NCBI RefSeq assembly: GCF_037975245.1
Contig: NC_092576.1
Coordinates: 39,827,611-39,891,610, forward strand
Reading direction: 5' to 3'
Length of the DNA stretch: 64,000 nt
DNA from: Apostichopus japonicus
Lineage: Eukaryota; Echinodermata; Holothuroidea; Aspidochirotida; Stichopodidae
Position 1 is the stretch's first letter, and every line of letters begins with the position of its first letter. Below the pieces are notes generated by a model. The model did not search any database, had not been told where the DNA came from, and saw nothing but the letters and a program-made list of their open reading frames with translations. The position numbers and the translations under genes are program-made. This document shows positions 31,206 through 43,864 of the stretch, one piece after another.

Positions 31206-32644
31206 CCTGAAACAAGGTCACAACTTTTATGAGTATACATACGTGTGTCAAAAGTTTTCAGGTACTGAGGACATACCTGTGTGATTCAAAACTTCTGCCT
31301 ATAACATTTGGTCAAAAATGAAACAAATTTTTATGAAATAATACCTAGGAGTAGGAAAGGCTCAATACTTGCATTAAAGTTTACTAGTGTAATTCAGCTC
31401 TTGTGAGAAAAATCACAAAAGGGTCTTGCAATACAAAATTAAATTATGTTTCTCATTGAATTTTGATCGTTTTCGTTAAGGCTTTGTAGATTAAAATTGC
31501 GATTGCAAAGTGGTAACAATTTGACTAACGAATACACCAACTACCGCGCAGCATGGCCAAAACCTAAATTAGCCTACATGAATGATGAAATTAGCAACCA
31601 CAATGCTGCAGTACAAAAAATACCAAACTAGCCTAAAGACTAAGCGCAAATTTTTCCAGATTTGCGGATTCCAATTTCGCCAAAGCTTTTGCAGGGAAAA
31701 AGAATCACAAGTCAGCTCAACTAGGCCTAGGCTTGTACTTGGTGATCCAGGTCCGTTCGCCCTATCCTACTAAGGCCTCGATACACGTACTGACGTTAGG
31801 CCTGAATTAACGAATTAGCCTAGCCTGTCCTAGGACAAACGGAAGGCTTATAATGCTAGTAGGCATCCTAGCCTAATTTAGATTTCCACCCGATCATGCA
31901 ACCGAAAGATTGGATACTACTACTGCTTTCAAAATCCCACACTGCTATGAAATATTTCATTTTCATATCAAACACACTTACGAAATCAAGTTTTACATGA
32001 GTTCCTTATTTCGTTACTGCTCCTTGAGCCTGACTGGCGTTTCGGGCAATTTCAATTTGTAAAGCGTACGGTTGATGTATAATTTTTTTGTATAGTCCGG
32101 TTATGCTACGATTTTGTGTCTACTCAACAGGACACGTAGTTAAGAGAGGGCGTGACTCCTAAATTTGAGAAAGCACAATATTTGGGTTTACTGCACCTTG
32201 TAATACATTCAGCTTGCGCTGTTGTAGGAGGGGAATTCATTGACGCTTCAGTCGTGTTCAAGTTGACCGACTGTCAAATCGTCCGACTGGAGGTCCATGG
32301 TGGGCCCTAGTCGGGCTTGTGTCTAGCCAATTCACTTGCCGATCCACTGAGGGATTCATGTGACCCAATAACAGTAGGCCTACCTATATCACAATCCACT
32401 CCCCAGTAAGAATAAATATATCATAACATGCCTCTCATAACGCAATCAACAGTCGTAAGTTTTTGTAGACGTACTATAAGATTAAAACAGGAGCAAAATA
32501 GTTTTACGTCGACAAATACAGGCACATCCTAGATTTTCAAAACGATTGTATGTCACTTATCTGCTTCCGTAGGAAAGAACCTACGGCTCTGGTTCAACTT
32601 GTACATGTCTCCCTCTATCGACCTTTCTTTACAACTGCTTCAAC
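31206..32644. promoter_or_regulatory. Head-to-head UAP1/RPS11 upstream region
   Basis: The two start codons, 31175 (minus) and 32645 (plus), are 1.47 kb apart. On the minus side a donor GATTTC|GTAAGTG at 31982/31981 and an acceptor TTTCAG at about 31206 suggest a non-coding first UAP1 exon ending at 31982. That leaves about 0.6 kb between the transcripts. A pyrimidine stretch CCTTTCTTT at 32622-32630, 14 bp before the RPS11 ATG, fits a 5' TOP start. No TATA box was seen. Shared promoter use is inference. Confidence 0.5.
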
Positions 32645-35600
32645 ATGGCGGAACAGGTTAGACCTATGAGAAACAAAAAGAAAGAAAATTACTAACTTTT
32701 CAAATTTTGCTTTCAATCCTCTGCACAATTAATCGCAAGTTATCTATAAATTACTCAATCTCCATAACGGAGGGAAGAATAATAAGGGTTTCCCCCACAT
32801 ATTCTTAGCTTTGTGTCTCACAAAAATCTGTGACCACATGCATCGGCTGTAATAACCACAGCTTTCCACGTTAGGCTGCACGAAGTTCACCGTGTACTAG
32901 TGTTGTGACTTGTTAGGCTAGGTTTAGTGATAGTGGCCAGTGTTCGTGTAAGTGACAGCGAGCTGAGTTGCCCAGTTGTTGTACATTGTGTAGAGTTTAC
33001 AGGCCGTGATGCCTATAACACCATAAACGCTATGGCTCATAACCTTGTTTCTGTTTGGTTGTTAATTTGCTCTTATCAGATTCTGCTCTTAATGTACCTT
33101 TAGGCTATGTCAATAAGTGATGGCTTAATAAAAGTCCAAACATGGATTGTCGTTATTATAACTTGTTTAATTCAATTTATAATAATTTACACTGCACAAT
33201 GTCTTATACATCAAGGTACAGCATGTTTACAAAACAGACAGTAGACTGAACTTTTAGGAGTTGAATGGGCCTAGCCAAATTCGGTCTTGAGATTAATACA
33301 CTTTACCTCAACCCAGTCCTGGTTGAACGACGATTTTTAAATGGTACAATTATAGAATACAGGGCCATTCATTAACTCTTCCCAGCATCCGGATGCGCGG
33401 TGTGTCTGTACATGTCCGTACACGTATGACGCCCTCTAAAATTCCATCACGTATTTCATTTTGACTCCGCATCCGCGCATCCACCCCGGGAGTACTAGGA
33501 AAGGACTTAGATCATTTGCGAAAGTTTCCCCATATACGATATACCATCACGTATTTCATTTGACTCCGCATCCGCGCATCCACCCCGGGAGTACTAGGAA
33601 TGGACTTAAATAATTTTCGAAAAGTTTCGACATACCATCACGTATTTCCAATACTGAAAGTCCCGTATGTACGAAGATATTCCACATCAATAGTGTGTCG
33701 TTCTTAAAAGGCATCCGTACATGTGTGACGCCCTCTAAAATTCCACCACAGAAGTACTAGGAAAGGACTTAGGAAATTTTTGACTCCGCATCCGTGCATC
33801 CACTCAAAAAGAAAGAACTGGGACTTTGACATTTTATACTCACATACGTACTGGGGTGAGACTGAGCATCCGCGCATCCGGATTCTCAGATAGTATCATC
33901 GAGTGGCCCTGTATTCTATAATTACTCCTTTTAAATTTCAAGTAAAGTTTTCACTGAAGGCCATAAGCTGTCCTGTTAGTAGTATTTTAGTATCAAAGTT
34001 GCAGAATACTTTTAAAAATACGTCATGTATCCTGGTATCTTATCATACTTTCAGAACGAGAGGGCTTATCAAAAGCAGCCGACAGTATTCCAAAACAAGA
34101 AGCGGATCCTTCTTGGGACTGGCAAAGTCAGAGACCAGCGACTCGTCAGAAATATCGGATTGGGTTTCAAAACACCCAAAGAGGTATATGGGTCAATCCA
34201 TGCCAAATCAACAGTGGCCTCCACGTCGACCCTCTCAGAATCGCCTGAAATTGATATGGTGTCTTGCCATATGTCTCAAAGGATGAAATTCGGCACAAAA
34301 AAAATTTAAAAATTTTTCGTTGCTAGGATACGGCCCCGCCTAGCAACCAAATCCAGATTGCATTTTAAGAGCCCTAAATTTGTGTCAAGTTTGGAGGCAT
34401 TTTTTGCATAAATGTAAAGTATTTTATGTCTGATATTGCAGATATTGTGGAAGACATGTGGCCAGTCTTCGAATTTAGCTAATTTTGAGGAAAATTTACG
34501 GTCTCAATTTTTCGTAACAAGTAATTAAAATGGCAGAAAATGAGTTTGGGGTCTTTTCTGGCCCTACTTTGAGTGTGCTCTATATTCACAAGCAAAGGCA
34601 TGTTTGAGTTTTAATTTCCATAGGATCCTTGTCCGGTGGTAGTACTACGGGAAAAGTGCGAAAAAAAAGTCAAGCGGGTCGTACGTTTTACGAACAGCGC
34701 CCTCAAACTTAAGAAATCTCACTTCTGGCCCTAATTGGGGGTCCATTTTGGGCCTGTGGGTATTTTTTTTTTTTTTTTTAAATAGCATTTTTCAGGAGCG
34801 TATTGACCCTATTTTTAAAAACTCAAGTCAAAAAGTTGTGTATTTTGTGTTATCTACTCAAATTTACGACTCGAAAATTGCAAAAATCACTTCGTTCATA
34901 TGTATGAATATGCTTGCACAAGCCGATTTGAGTAATTCAAATGACAACAACTTCTTAGCATTAGCATACAGGTGCTTAAAAATTAAGATGGTGGTCCACT
35001 AGCATAAGGACTACAAATAAACTGCATTTTCAGGGTCATATGCCCAACGATGCCTGTGAACAGCGCCCTCAAACATGACATTTTACCAATATTTCAATGT
35101 CTTTTTAAATATTTGCAATGTAGTGTATGCATTTGCTAATTCACTAAATTAAAAGACTTTTAATAATTTAAAAGAAATGTTTAACCAGTACATACATGTA
35201 CAGAGTGTATACTGTACATGATTTTGGACAGTGTGTATTTAATACTACTTGGTGTAAAATAACACTGTACTCTGAACATATACACACATATAGTGCACAC
35301 TGTATGTATGCACTGGTTCACATTCATTTTCTATTGTGATATAGGGTTGGGTAGAGGATGTGGGTGGGAGGGGTGGGTTACATGCATACAGACAATTTGA
35401 AGCAGAAGATTACCATACCAAAAAATTCAGTATATATACCTTAAATGCATGTTTATGCAGTCTCTATGCACAGTAAAAGTCAGTCACATACTGTATGTTT
35501 ACAAATCTGCATAGTGCACTATGGGGAGGGTGTTGGGGGGGGTGGGGGGTGAGAGGGAGTCAAAGAGTATTAGACAGAACACTTTTAATAAATACATTTC

Positions 35601-38600
35601 AATAGTTTCTAATGTTGTTTAACATCTCCTTGACCTTGAATGAAGATACAATGTTACCACTGTTTGCCCTCGCAAGCATGTTTCTGTAGAGCTGATGTAA
35701 CTCTCATATATGCCACTTTAAGCTGCTCATCAGAGCATTAATAACTAATATTAAAGATGTTTTAGCTCATTCTTTGCATCATAACTATACATATCTTACT
35801 AGTTTTGTATTAAAAACCAAAAATAAAACTTTTAATTGTGACCAAATTTGACCTTGAAATGCCCAAAATAGCCCAAAATATTGGTAAAATGTGATGTTTG
35901 AGGGCGCTGTTCACAGGCATCGTTGGGCATATGACCCTGAAAATGCAGTTTATTTGTAGTCCTTATGCTAGTGGACCACCATCTTAATTTTTAAGCACCT
36001 GTATGCTAATGCTAAGAAGTTGTTGTCATTTGAATTACTCAAATCGGCTTGTGCAAGCATTTTCATACATATGAACGAAGTGATTTTTGCAATTTTCGAG
36101 TCGTCAATTTGAGTAGATAACACAAAATACACAACTTTTTGACTTGAGTTTTTAAAAATAGGGTCAATACGCTCCTGAAAAATGCTATTTAAAAAAAAAA
36201 AAAAAATACCCACAGGCCCAAAATGGACCCCCAATTAGGGCCAGAAGTGAGATTTCTTAAGTTTGAGGGCGCTGTTCGTAAAACGTACGACCCGCTTGAC
36301 TTTTTTTTCGCACTTTTCCCGTAGTACTACCACCGGACAAGGATCCTATGGAAATTAAAACTCAAACATGCCTTTGCTTGTGAATATAGAGCACACTCAA
36401 AGTAGGGCCAGAAAAGACCCCAAACTCATTTTCTGCCATTTTAATTACTTGTTACGAAAAATTGAGACCGTAAATTTTCCTCAAAATTAGCTAACTTCGA
36501 AGACTGGCCACATGTCTTCCACAATATCTGCAATATCAGACATAAAATACTTTACATTTATGCAAAAAATGCCTCCAAACTTGACACAAATTTAGGGCTC
36601 TTAAAATGCAATCTGGATTTGGTTGCTAGGCGGGGCCGTATCCTAGCAACGAAAAATTTTGAATTTTTTTTGTGCCGAATTTCATCCTTTGAGACATATG
36701 GCAAGACACCATATCAATTTCAGGCGATTCTGAGAGGGTCGACGTGGAATCGACCCAAAAATCTGTTGATTTGGCATGGATTGACCCATATATTTAACAT
36801 ATAAATTTTAAAGGCGTTTGGATTGGCTTTAAAGGGGTGAGAGTAACTTCTGTTCAATGATAGAGTATGTCGTCGATTTTGAAAAGAACATCCAAAGGAG
36901 ACAGCATTTGTGATAAAAATAAATTTGTAACAAGTAGAGATAACATGTCATGGAAGCACAAGAAAAGTTGGTTTTTTCCCCTTCAAAAGTCAAAAATCCA
37001 TTTTTCTTCCATCACAATTAGTTTGTATCCCTATAGGAATACACAACATACATCTTGGTTTATTTAGGTTAAGTTGGAACCCTATCTAATCCAACCTTGG
37101 TGAAAACAATTTTACAGCAAGTAATAAAGCAATTTACAATTACAAAAAAGATTACTCTGATATTACAACTATGACAACATGCCTGTCTCATCGGAGGTCA
37201 CCCATGGAATAAACTGGGACAGCCTCGGTCATGAATATTTATCTATCGAATATGCTATATTTGAATTGCATGCCAACTCTCACCACAATGCGAACAGCGT
37301 GTACCTCGTTCATCTAGCAACCATGACAAATTTCCCGTGTAACACGCACTCTGTTAACATTTGAAACATGTCTTTAAGTTATAGCAGCATTGTTATGGTC
37401 ACTGGTACTATTGTATCAGTAGTTTGTCCCACAAAATTTTCTAGTGTGGTATGTTTTCATATAATGATAGCTCTTAAAGAAGAAAAGTTCAAATAACAGC
37501 AATTAAACTGATGAAGAGGCTGAATCATGTGAAAGCACAGGCCAAGATGCCTAGTAGGGATCGTGAATCAGTTACATAGCCAACATCTCCATTATAACAA
37601 GAGCTGTGGTACATGTGAAAGATGCATTTAAGAGTAATAGTAACTGAGTAAGAATAACTAAATATTAATCCTTAAAAAGGCAACTACAGTGCTCGCAAGG
37701 CGCTAAAACATGAAACAAAATAAAATAAAACTGTAAGCAAACTGCTTATCCACTAGAGAGCCTGTGTAGGAGAATGTGTAAAAGTAAGTTGGCCTGACGG
37801 TTTGATCCTAGCAGGATCTTCTTCAGAGGATAAATGACAAGTAACAGTAACAGAAGCGATAAAAACATGCACATAATACAGAAAGGATAATGAGCATGGT
37901 GAACACAAAGAGATAGATGTAAGGGGATTAGTAGACATGGGATGGAGAGAAGAAAGCAACAGGGATCGAAACGTCAGGCCAACTTACTTTTACACAAAAC
38001 ATGGAACAGAAAGAACTAAGAAATAAAACTACAAAGAATGAAAACATGAAGAAGCAGCAGGCTGTACAGAAATGGCAAGAAAGGCAATCTAACATATAAC
38101 ATTAAAATAATGAGTTTTCATGCAGGCTTGGTATCACCATGGTGCCACTTTTAACACCACTAAATAAAACATTGGTCTGACTCCTCCCTTCCCCTTCGTC
38201 TCTTAATTTCAATTTTTAGGCATCATTGGAATAAAGCCATGAAATGCAAGAGTCGCTACTTTCACTGGTTAATGTTAAGCTCTCCTTCTCTACAGATTCT
38301 CTACACCTGGAGATTTCTCTTTTGTTTCTGTTGTTTTCCCCTTGAGAATCTGGACTTTTCATGTACATGGTACTTTTGAGGAAGTAGCCTATAAACTTGG
38401 CTGAAGATGATTAACAATATATATCGTATGAACGGGATCTTACTTGATGCCAATTTGGCTCGCAATGTTCTTAGCACCCTGGTTCCCACTCACCGTTGAT
38501 TCGTGTCAGTATCTCAAATGATTTCATTTGAAAAAAACCCCCAAAAAACAAGAGAATGATCCTCACTTTGTGTTCTTTTCATTCAATCCGCAGGCCAAGC

Positions 38601-40399
38601 TCGGTACATACATTGACAAGAAATGTCCCTTCACCGGTAACGTCCACATCCGTGGGAGGATCCTGAACGGGATCGTGGTTCGCATGAAGATGCAGAGGAG
38701 TATCGTAATCCGCAGGGACTACCTCCACTACATCCCAAAGTACAAGAGGTTCGAGAAGAGACACAAGAACATGTCCGTTCATATCTCGCCGTGCTTCAGG
38801 TTAGCCAGTGAATTCCTACATTAACAACTTCAGTACGGTCATTGGGTAAACTGATATGTAGAAGCACTGATATACATGGATGCAATAATAGTTAATGGGG
38901 AGGGAATGACCAGTTTATTAGGTTTGGCAGAAAAGGTGAATGGAGTTCAAAGGACTTGGGTGGTAAGAGGGAGGCCACTAGCACGGAATAATATATCATG
39001 TATACATCATGTATAGGTCATGTATACATCATGGATACATCATGGATATATATATTACAAATAACAACCTAATGAACTTCCTAATTAGGGAACACAATAA
39101 ATTAAATTACATGCAATCATGTTTTTGTTGTTGAAAAAGTATAAGAAACGTGCCCTCCCACACTCATCCTCGCCACGCCCTAGCACCCCTTCTTCCCAAT
39201 TGCTTGAAATTCCACTTAATGCCTTGTGTCCAAATTCGCTGAGTAGTTGGAATTTCTTAGTTGTCATTCATCAACTGTTGTCCGTCCACATTTTTGATGA
39301 TCCGAACTCTGTAATTTATGTATAATTCCCTAATGAATTTCTCCTTTAGGAAATAAATCAATTTAATAACATTTGCTTCATTTGATAAGTATAAAATTAA
39401 TAAATAACTTACTTATTTTGCAAACGTTCAAATATTTTTGAAAAAGTGATGTTACCTCATAGTGATCAGTGTGTAGTGATCACGGCATTATCCTTATCAT
39501 AGAATGTAGTGGTGGGCAGGCAGGGATGTGCTCAGGATTATTCGAGTTGTGGGCGGATTTGTGCCATAGTGTGTTCAACATCCTGGGTGAGGGGGTCTTA
39601 AGAGTAGGAGTTCCCCCCTCCCCTTTTGAATATGTTTGCAAATGAGGTATGCTTAGATTGCAAATGGTGCAATCTTTACCTTATTCTGGAGTTAACTTCT
39701 GCGGCAACTATTCACCCATATTCTGGTATCGGTAAAATTTGTCAAATTAATCATCACAAAAAGTGTCGGGCAGATATGTTTAAAATACATACTGGACGGC
39801 ATTCAGAACTGCCGGTCGCAGCCACCCACTGCTGCCCGGTTTGAGCACATCCCTGGTCAGTTAGTTATTCTCGCAGGGCGCAGTACAGTTTTTGTAAACA
39901 ATCAGCAGGCCTTATCCCCTTTTGGGAAGTTTCTTTTTCCTGTGACAAAATGGAAATATTATACTCAATGGATAATGTGGAAGTTTTTACAAACATTGTT
40001 CATCTGTTACTTGGATTATCCTATCTCATGAAGGCACATTTTGCATGTATGTCTATTACATGTTGATTCCTTTCAGCCGTTCAGTGAATTAATATCTTGT
40101 AATGTATTTATGGTTGAGTTTCATTAATATTCCCAAACTGGTTTAGCTTACCAAAGAAATAGAGTTTTATAAAACCTGTGGGCAGTTTGAAATTGATGTT
40201 TGAGGGGTAGTATGTCTATATGATGATTTGCCCTGTCAGGTTTTCTTACATACTCTCTGTTTTAATTTACAGGGATGTCAACCTTGGAGATTCAGTGACC
40301 GTCGGTGAATGCAGGCCTCTCAGCAAGACCATCAGGTTTAACGTTCTGAAAGTCAACAAGGCACCCGGGTCAGAGAAGAAACAATTCCAAAAGTTTTAA
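32645..40399 (+). CDS. RPS11: 40S ribosomal protein S11 (uS17), complete, four exons
   Basis: Component of the small cytosolic ribosomal subunit that binds 18S rRNA. Exons: 32645-32656 (MAEQ only), 34055-34183, 38594-38799 and 40273-40399. They give 474 nt, 157 aa plus TAA; human RPS11 is 158 aa. Recognisable blocks are [102 protein letters not shown] and the C-terminal KKQFQKF. All junctions have GT-AG sites and matching phase. A polyadenylation signal AATAAA lies at 40475-40480. A very short first coding exon is usual for ribosomal protein genes. Each intron holds a different DNA-transposon family: 33343-33928, 34185-36792 and 39521-39855. The donor of intron 2 (GAG|GTATAT) abuts the second of these. 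No snoRNA with clear C and D boxes was found in the introns. Confidence 0.97.
33343..33928 (-). mobile_element. 586-bp non-autonomous DNA transposon, copy 1, with 8-bp target duplication
   Basis: Flanked by perfect TTTTAAAT duplications at 33335-33342 and 33929-33936. Ends on one strand: GGTACAATTATAGAATACAG, and on the other GGAGTAATTATAGAATACAG, followed in both by GGCCA. The interior holds duplicated ~100-bp blocks rich in GCATCCGCGCATCC and GGAGTACTAGGAA. It encodes nothing. The 8-bp duplication suggests a hAT-type (or other 8-bp) superfamily. It is in RPS11 intron 1. Confidence 0.9.
34185..36792. mobile_element. 2.6-kb foldback DNA element with ~910-bp inverted arms, in RPS11 intron 2
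   Basis: Left arm 34185-35094 and right arm about 35876-36792 are reverse complements with only rare differences; the centre (about 780 bp) is unique, with two G-rich tracts and no ORF. Both tips read TATATGGGTCAATCCATG, then CCAAATCAACAG. The outer TA (or TATA) could be a target duplication. Open frames inside the arms (34748-35002 and its mirror 35968-36234) are the same non-coding sequence. The left tip coincides with the splice donor of RPS11 exon 2. A diverged fragment lies at 24655-24787. Confidence 0.93.
36793..37735. other. RPS11 intron 2, right flank of foldback element, nothing recognised
   Basis: AT-rich intronic DNA without repeat units or coding signals that I can identify. Confidence 0.4.
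37741..38000 (-). mobile_element. Dispersed GATCGAAACGTCAGGCC repeat, copy 2, with inverted end
   Basis: Minus-strand copy of the 26380-26700 repeat (TGACGGTTTGATCC, TAGCAGGATCTTCTTCAG). A second, opposite fragment GGATCGAAACGTCAGGCC, AACTTACTTTTACAC lies at about 37964-37996, so 37776-37808 and 37964-37996 form an inverted repeat of about 33 bp around a 155-bp loop. It is in RPS11 intron 2. Confidence 0.6.
39521..39855. mobile_element. 335-bp hAT-like MITE in RPS11 intron 3
   Basis: Terminal inverted repeats CAGGGATGTGCTCA at the left and TGAGCACATCCCTG at the right. CAGGG ends are typical of hAT elements. No clear target duplication was found at these limits. No coding capacity. Confidence 0.65.
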
Positions 40400-40480
40400 T
40401 GGGAATGTTTTTCGGTTTAAGATGAGTCTTTGTAGAAATGTTTTCTGTGTAAGATGAGTCGGTAGAAAGTGAGAAATAAA

Positions 40481-41285
40481 CGAAAAAGCGATACATTGCC
40501 TTGTCATCATCTTTGGATCATTATTTTCTTTTTTTTTACAGAAATTATTGAGAAATCAATATATTTTATTGAAGGATAATTAAACTGCTCTTGAAGTACA
40601 ATGGACCCCCAACTAATTCAAAACAGTCTTTTTGGTGTGGCTGTAAACTCATTCAAAATCTGTTGAAAGTTTTCGAGAAGCTCCTTTCGTTTGGGAAAGC
40701 CTGGGAAATTCATGAAATAAGTGCAAACTGTGACGTGAAGTGTTGCGCTCATCAAAATGTTAGCCCTTAATAAGTAAACCCCTAATTACAAGCCCACATA
40801 TCTCATTTGAATAATGTGATGTTCCTCCTTTCAAAGAAAGCAATAAGATATTTCACAAAATTGTCTTAGGCCACAAACCTGTGTTTATCTCTGTGAAATG
40901 AAGGTTGTAAAGACAAAGGAATAACAAACAACATTAATCAGTCACCCCCTTTACAGTACATAATCAGTGTGCATAATTAGCCAATGTTTATTCATAAATA
41001 ACACTAGAAGTTAGGAAAGACTTGTAAAATGTTCAATCTTTGATGGAATTTTTTGAGGGAGTTGCAGCTAGTTTCATGATATCTGATGCCCATTACAGTG
41101 ATTAGGACAATTTTGTCCATAGGTGTCCATAGACCTTTAAAGTTTACAGCTCCACACTTTAGTTTCAAGCACCAAGTTGCCATTACAAATAAGGAAAAAT
41201 ACAAGAAAATATGGAAACGTGACTCCATATTTGGTGTTTTGTTTGAGTAGAGAATTTGAGTACAAATGGAAATGAGCAAAGAAAA
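40481..41285. other. RPS11 downstream intergenic, nothing recognised
   Basis: AT-rich sequence after the RPS11 polyadenylation signal. The minus open frame at 41004-41279 shows no family signature. Confidence 0.4.
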
Positions 41286-41294
41286 ATTACAACT

Positions 41295-41375
41295 GCTGGA
41301 AAGGGATTCAAACTTTGACCTCTGGGTTGCAACCCCAGAGCTTTACCAACAGAGCTATTCAGTGCTTGATGAGGT
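41295..41375 (-). mobile_element. tRNA-derived SINE head, family C
   Basis: Minus strand reads TAGCTCTGTTGGTAAAGC (A-box region), then GGTTGCAACCC and the B-box-like AGTTTGAATCCC (complement of 41303-41314). A second partial GTGACCTCTGGGTTACAAG at 41576-41596 resembles part of it. No intact tRNA cloverleaf is claimed. Confidence 0.5.
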
Positions 41376-41601
41376 GTTGATCCCCTATGTAGCCATTTCT
41401 TAGCTGGGAAGGGTGGGGGGGGGGCGATGAAGCCATTGTACCTTGCATGCTGTGATACCAGAGCTCATGCTCTAGTTTCAGGAAAGAAATTTCAAGAGAA
41501 ATTAGGTATATGAGTCATAGAAACCTGATAGAAATGTTAGAAAATGAATCTTTGGCTAGAAAGTAGTTTTAAGCAGTGACCTCTGGGTTACAAGCTAGAA
41601 T

Positions 41602-41875
41602 CAGGCGCGTAGCCAGGAATTTGCCAAGGGAGGGGCCAATCTGTAGATTCGGCATTGCAAACTATCTAAGCGTAGAAAATTTTGGCGGAACATGCCTCCC
41701 AGATCGCTGGAAATGGCACTTCCCGGGCCTTGTTAGTTGCATCTTAGCATTTTCTCTTTTGAAAATACTAGCGATATCATAAAATCATTAATTTTTTTTT
41801 TTAAATATGCTCAAGGGAGGGCGGCTGCCCCCTTCACCCCCCTTCACCCCCCCCCCCCCCTTGGCTACGCGCCTG
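41602..41875. mobile_element. 274-bp hAT-like MITE with near-perfect 8-bp target duplication
   Basis: Left end CAGGCGCGTAGCCAGG and right end CCTTGGCTACGCGCCTG are terminal inverted repeats. The flanks GCTAGAAT (41594-41601) and GCAAGAAT (41876-41883) match at 7 of 8 positions. A C13-14 tract lies just inside the right end. Confidence 0.85.
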
Positions 41876-41883
41876 GCAAGAAT

Positions 41884-43252
41884 GTCTGGTGTTGTACTCA
41901 TTCTCATGTAAAGAAATTAGAGGAGTTACGTATTAGGCCTTTGGGCTGCTGAGGAGGTGTGGAGAAATTGACAATCCTGGACAGATGAAGGTAAATATAT
42001 TGGGATTGGAAATACTACTACAGTTTCCTTCCAACAACCAAAAATAAACTGACCTTGGTTCAGTGCTTGAAATGGAAAAATGCAAAACAGTATAACTGAT
42101 TTCTGAAGAATACAACAAGTTCCCATACATACCCTGTCCCCTCCAAGCATCCTCACCCACCCCTACCCCATCAAAGCAGGCAGGGTTGGGATGATCAACC
42201 TGCACTTCGGAATTTGTCAATAACATTCAGTTTAATTTCACATTAGGGCTGTACTACCCAGACGGTTGCCAAACTTTACAATGGGTGAATAATTACGTCG
42301 AGAATAAAAAATTAATATATTATAAAAAGAGAATAGGGCATGTTGTCTAGGCATACCCGAGGAAGTTGCAAACTCTAGCAACTGGGTACCTAAAGTGGGC
42401 AGCTCAGAACCCTACTGCGTACCTTGGTATGAAACACGTGGATTATAAGCACGAAATAACTCCATATACATTCCGAGCACTAGCAGCGCAGGGTGATTCG
42501 TCACGCACGTACTGGAGTTTTTGTACATGCTATACCGATTTTGTGTTAGTTTAAGCTGAACAGAAGCGAAAGGGTGTTTTGTAGGCAGGTATATTCATCT
42601 ATATTATAACTGGTTCATCGGTTACGTATCAGCAATACTTGTTTACCGTTTGATACTACTACTGTAGAAAAGTGGCCATATCTAACACAGCTAACACTGT
42701 ACAATATCTTGACTAGGTCTTAGTCGATTATATGTACTCTAGCACAATATCTGTTTTGTTACTACTTACTACTAGTACTAGCCGTGGCCGTGGGAAAGAC
42801 CGGGGGCATAATTTCAACTGCTAAATGTACTGACATTATGTACAGCATGTACCAGTTCCACTACTGTGATTCGCGCTGGGAAGTCGTATTGATTAATATA
42901 ACCAAAAGCCTTTGAACTTTTTAAATTTGAGACCTTAGCTTAGGAAAATTAAGCGAGGTGAAGTAAAATCAGCAGAGATCGCAACAGGCATTTATTGAAG
43001 ATTCTTTACTCATGGCTAAATAGTTAGGCTAGGACAAGTTGTTGTACTGTCTACTGTGTAACACTAGTAACAGATGGTCAAGGTTGGTGTAGGTCTAACT
43101 TTTACTTAAACTTACAGTGCTTAGGGTTGAAAATGTCTCCCCATTGCAGTGGTAAATGGACAGTTTAAACTTGATGCAGGGGCAATACTGTCAACATAAC
43201 TGGCTAACCAATACCATGATTGAGTTAAGTGCCAAAGCTGAAACTTGGTAAG
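41884..43252. other. Intergenic between RPS11 and MRPS21, nothing recognised
   Basis: The first non-coding exon of MRPS21 may lie in or near this stretch, because the ATG exon of that gene is preceded by an acceptor. I could not place it from sequence. No ORF with family similarity. Confidence 0.4.
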
Positions 43253-43838
43253 GGAGTAATTATAGAATACAGGGCCACTCGATGATTCTATCTGAGCATC
43301 TAGATGCGCGGATGCTCAGTCTCACCCCAGTACATATGTGAGTAAAAAATGTCAAAATCCAAGTCCTTTTTTTCTGGATGCTTGGATGCGGAGTCACAAA
43401 TTTCCTAAGTCCTTTCCTAGTACTTCTGTGTTGGAATTTTAGAGGGCGTCACACATGTACGGATGCCTTTTAAGAACGACACACTATTGATGTGGAATAT
43501 CTTCGTACATGCGGGACTTTCAGTATTGGAAATAAGTGATGGTATATGGGAAAACTTACGAAATGTATCTAAGTCCATTCCTAGTACTCCCGGGGTGGAT
43601 GCGCGGATGCGGAGTCAAAATGAAATATGTGATGGTATATGGGGAGACTTTCGAAAATTTTCTGAAGTCCTTTCCTAGTACTCCCGTAGTGGATGCGCGG
43701 ATGGGGAGTCAAAATGAAATACGTGATGGAATTTTAGAGGGCGTCATACGTGTACGGACATGTACAGACACACCGCGCATCCGCTCATCCGGATGCTGTG
43801 AAGAGTTAATGAATGGCCCTGTATTCTATAATTGTACC
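43253..43838 (+). mobile_element. 586-bp non-autonomous DNA transposon, copy 2
   Basis: Same family and same length as 33343-33928, opposite orientation. It starts GGAGTAATTATAG and ends CTATAATTGTACC. Flanking octamers TTGGTAAG and GGTTTAAG agree at only the last four positions, so the target duplication is decayed or absent. Frames through it (43463-43871) are not genes. Confidence 0.88.
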
Positions 43839-43864
43839 GGTTTAAGTAGATATGTTATAATATG

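Noticed and set aside
34748-36234. Mirror-image frames of 84 and 88 codons
   Set aside because: They are the two arms of the foldback element read on opposite strands; sequence is AT-rich and matches no domain I know.
32657-40272. Intron-hosted snoRNA in RPS11, as in vertebrates
   Set aside because: No pair of C (RUGAUGA) and D (CUGA) boxes with flanking terminal stem was found; TGATGA at about 37509 has no partner structure.
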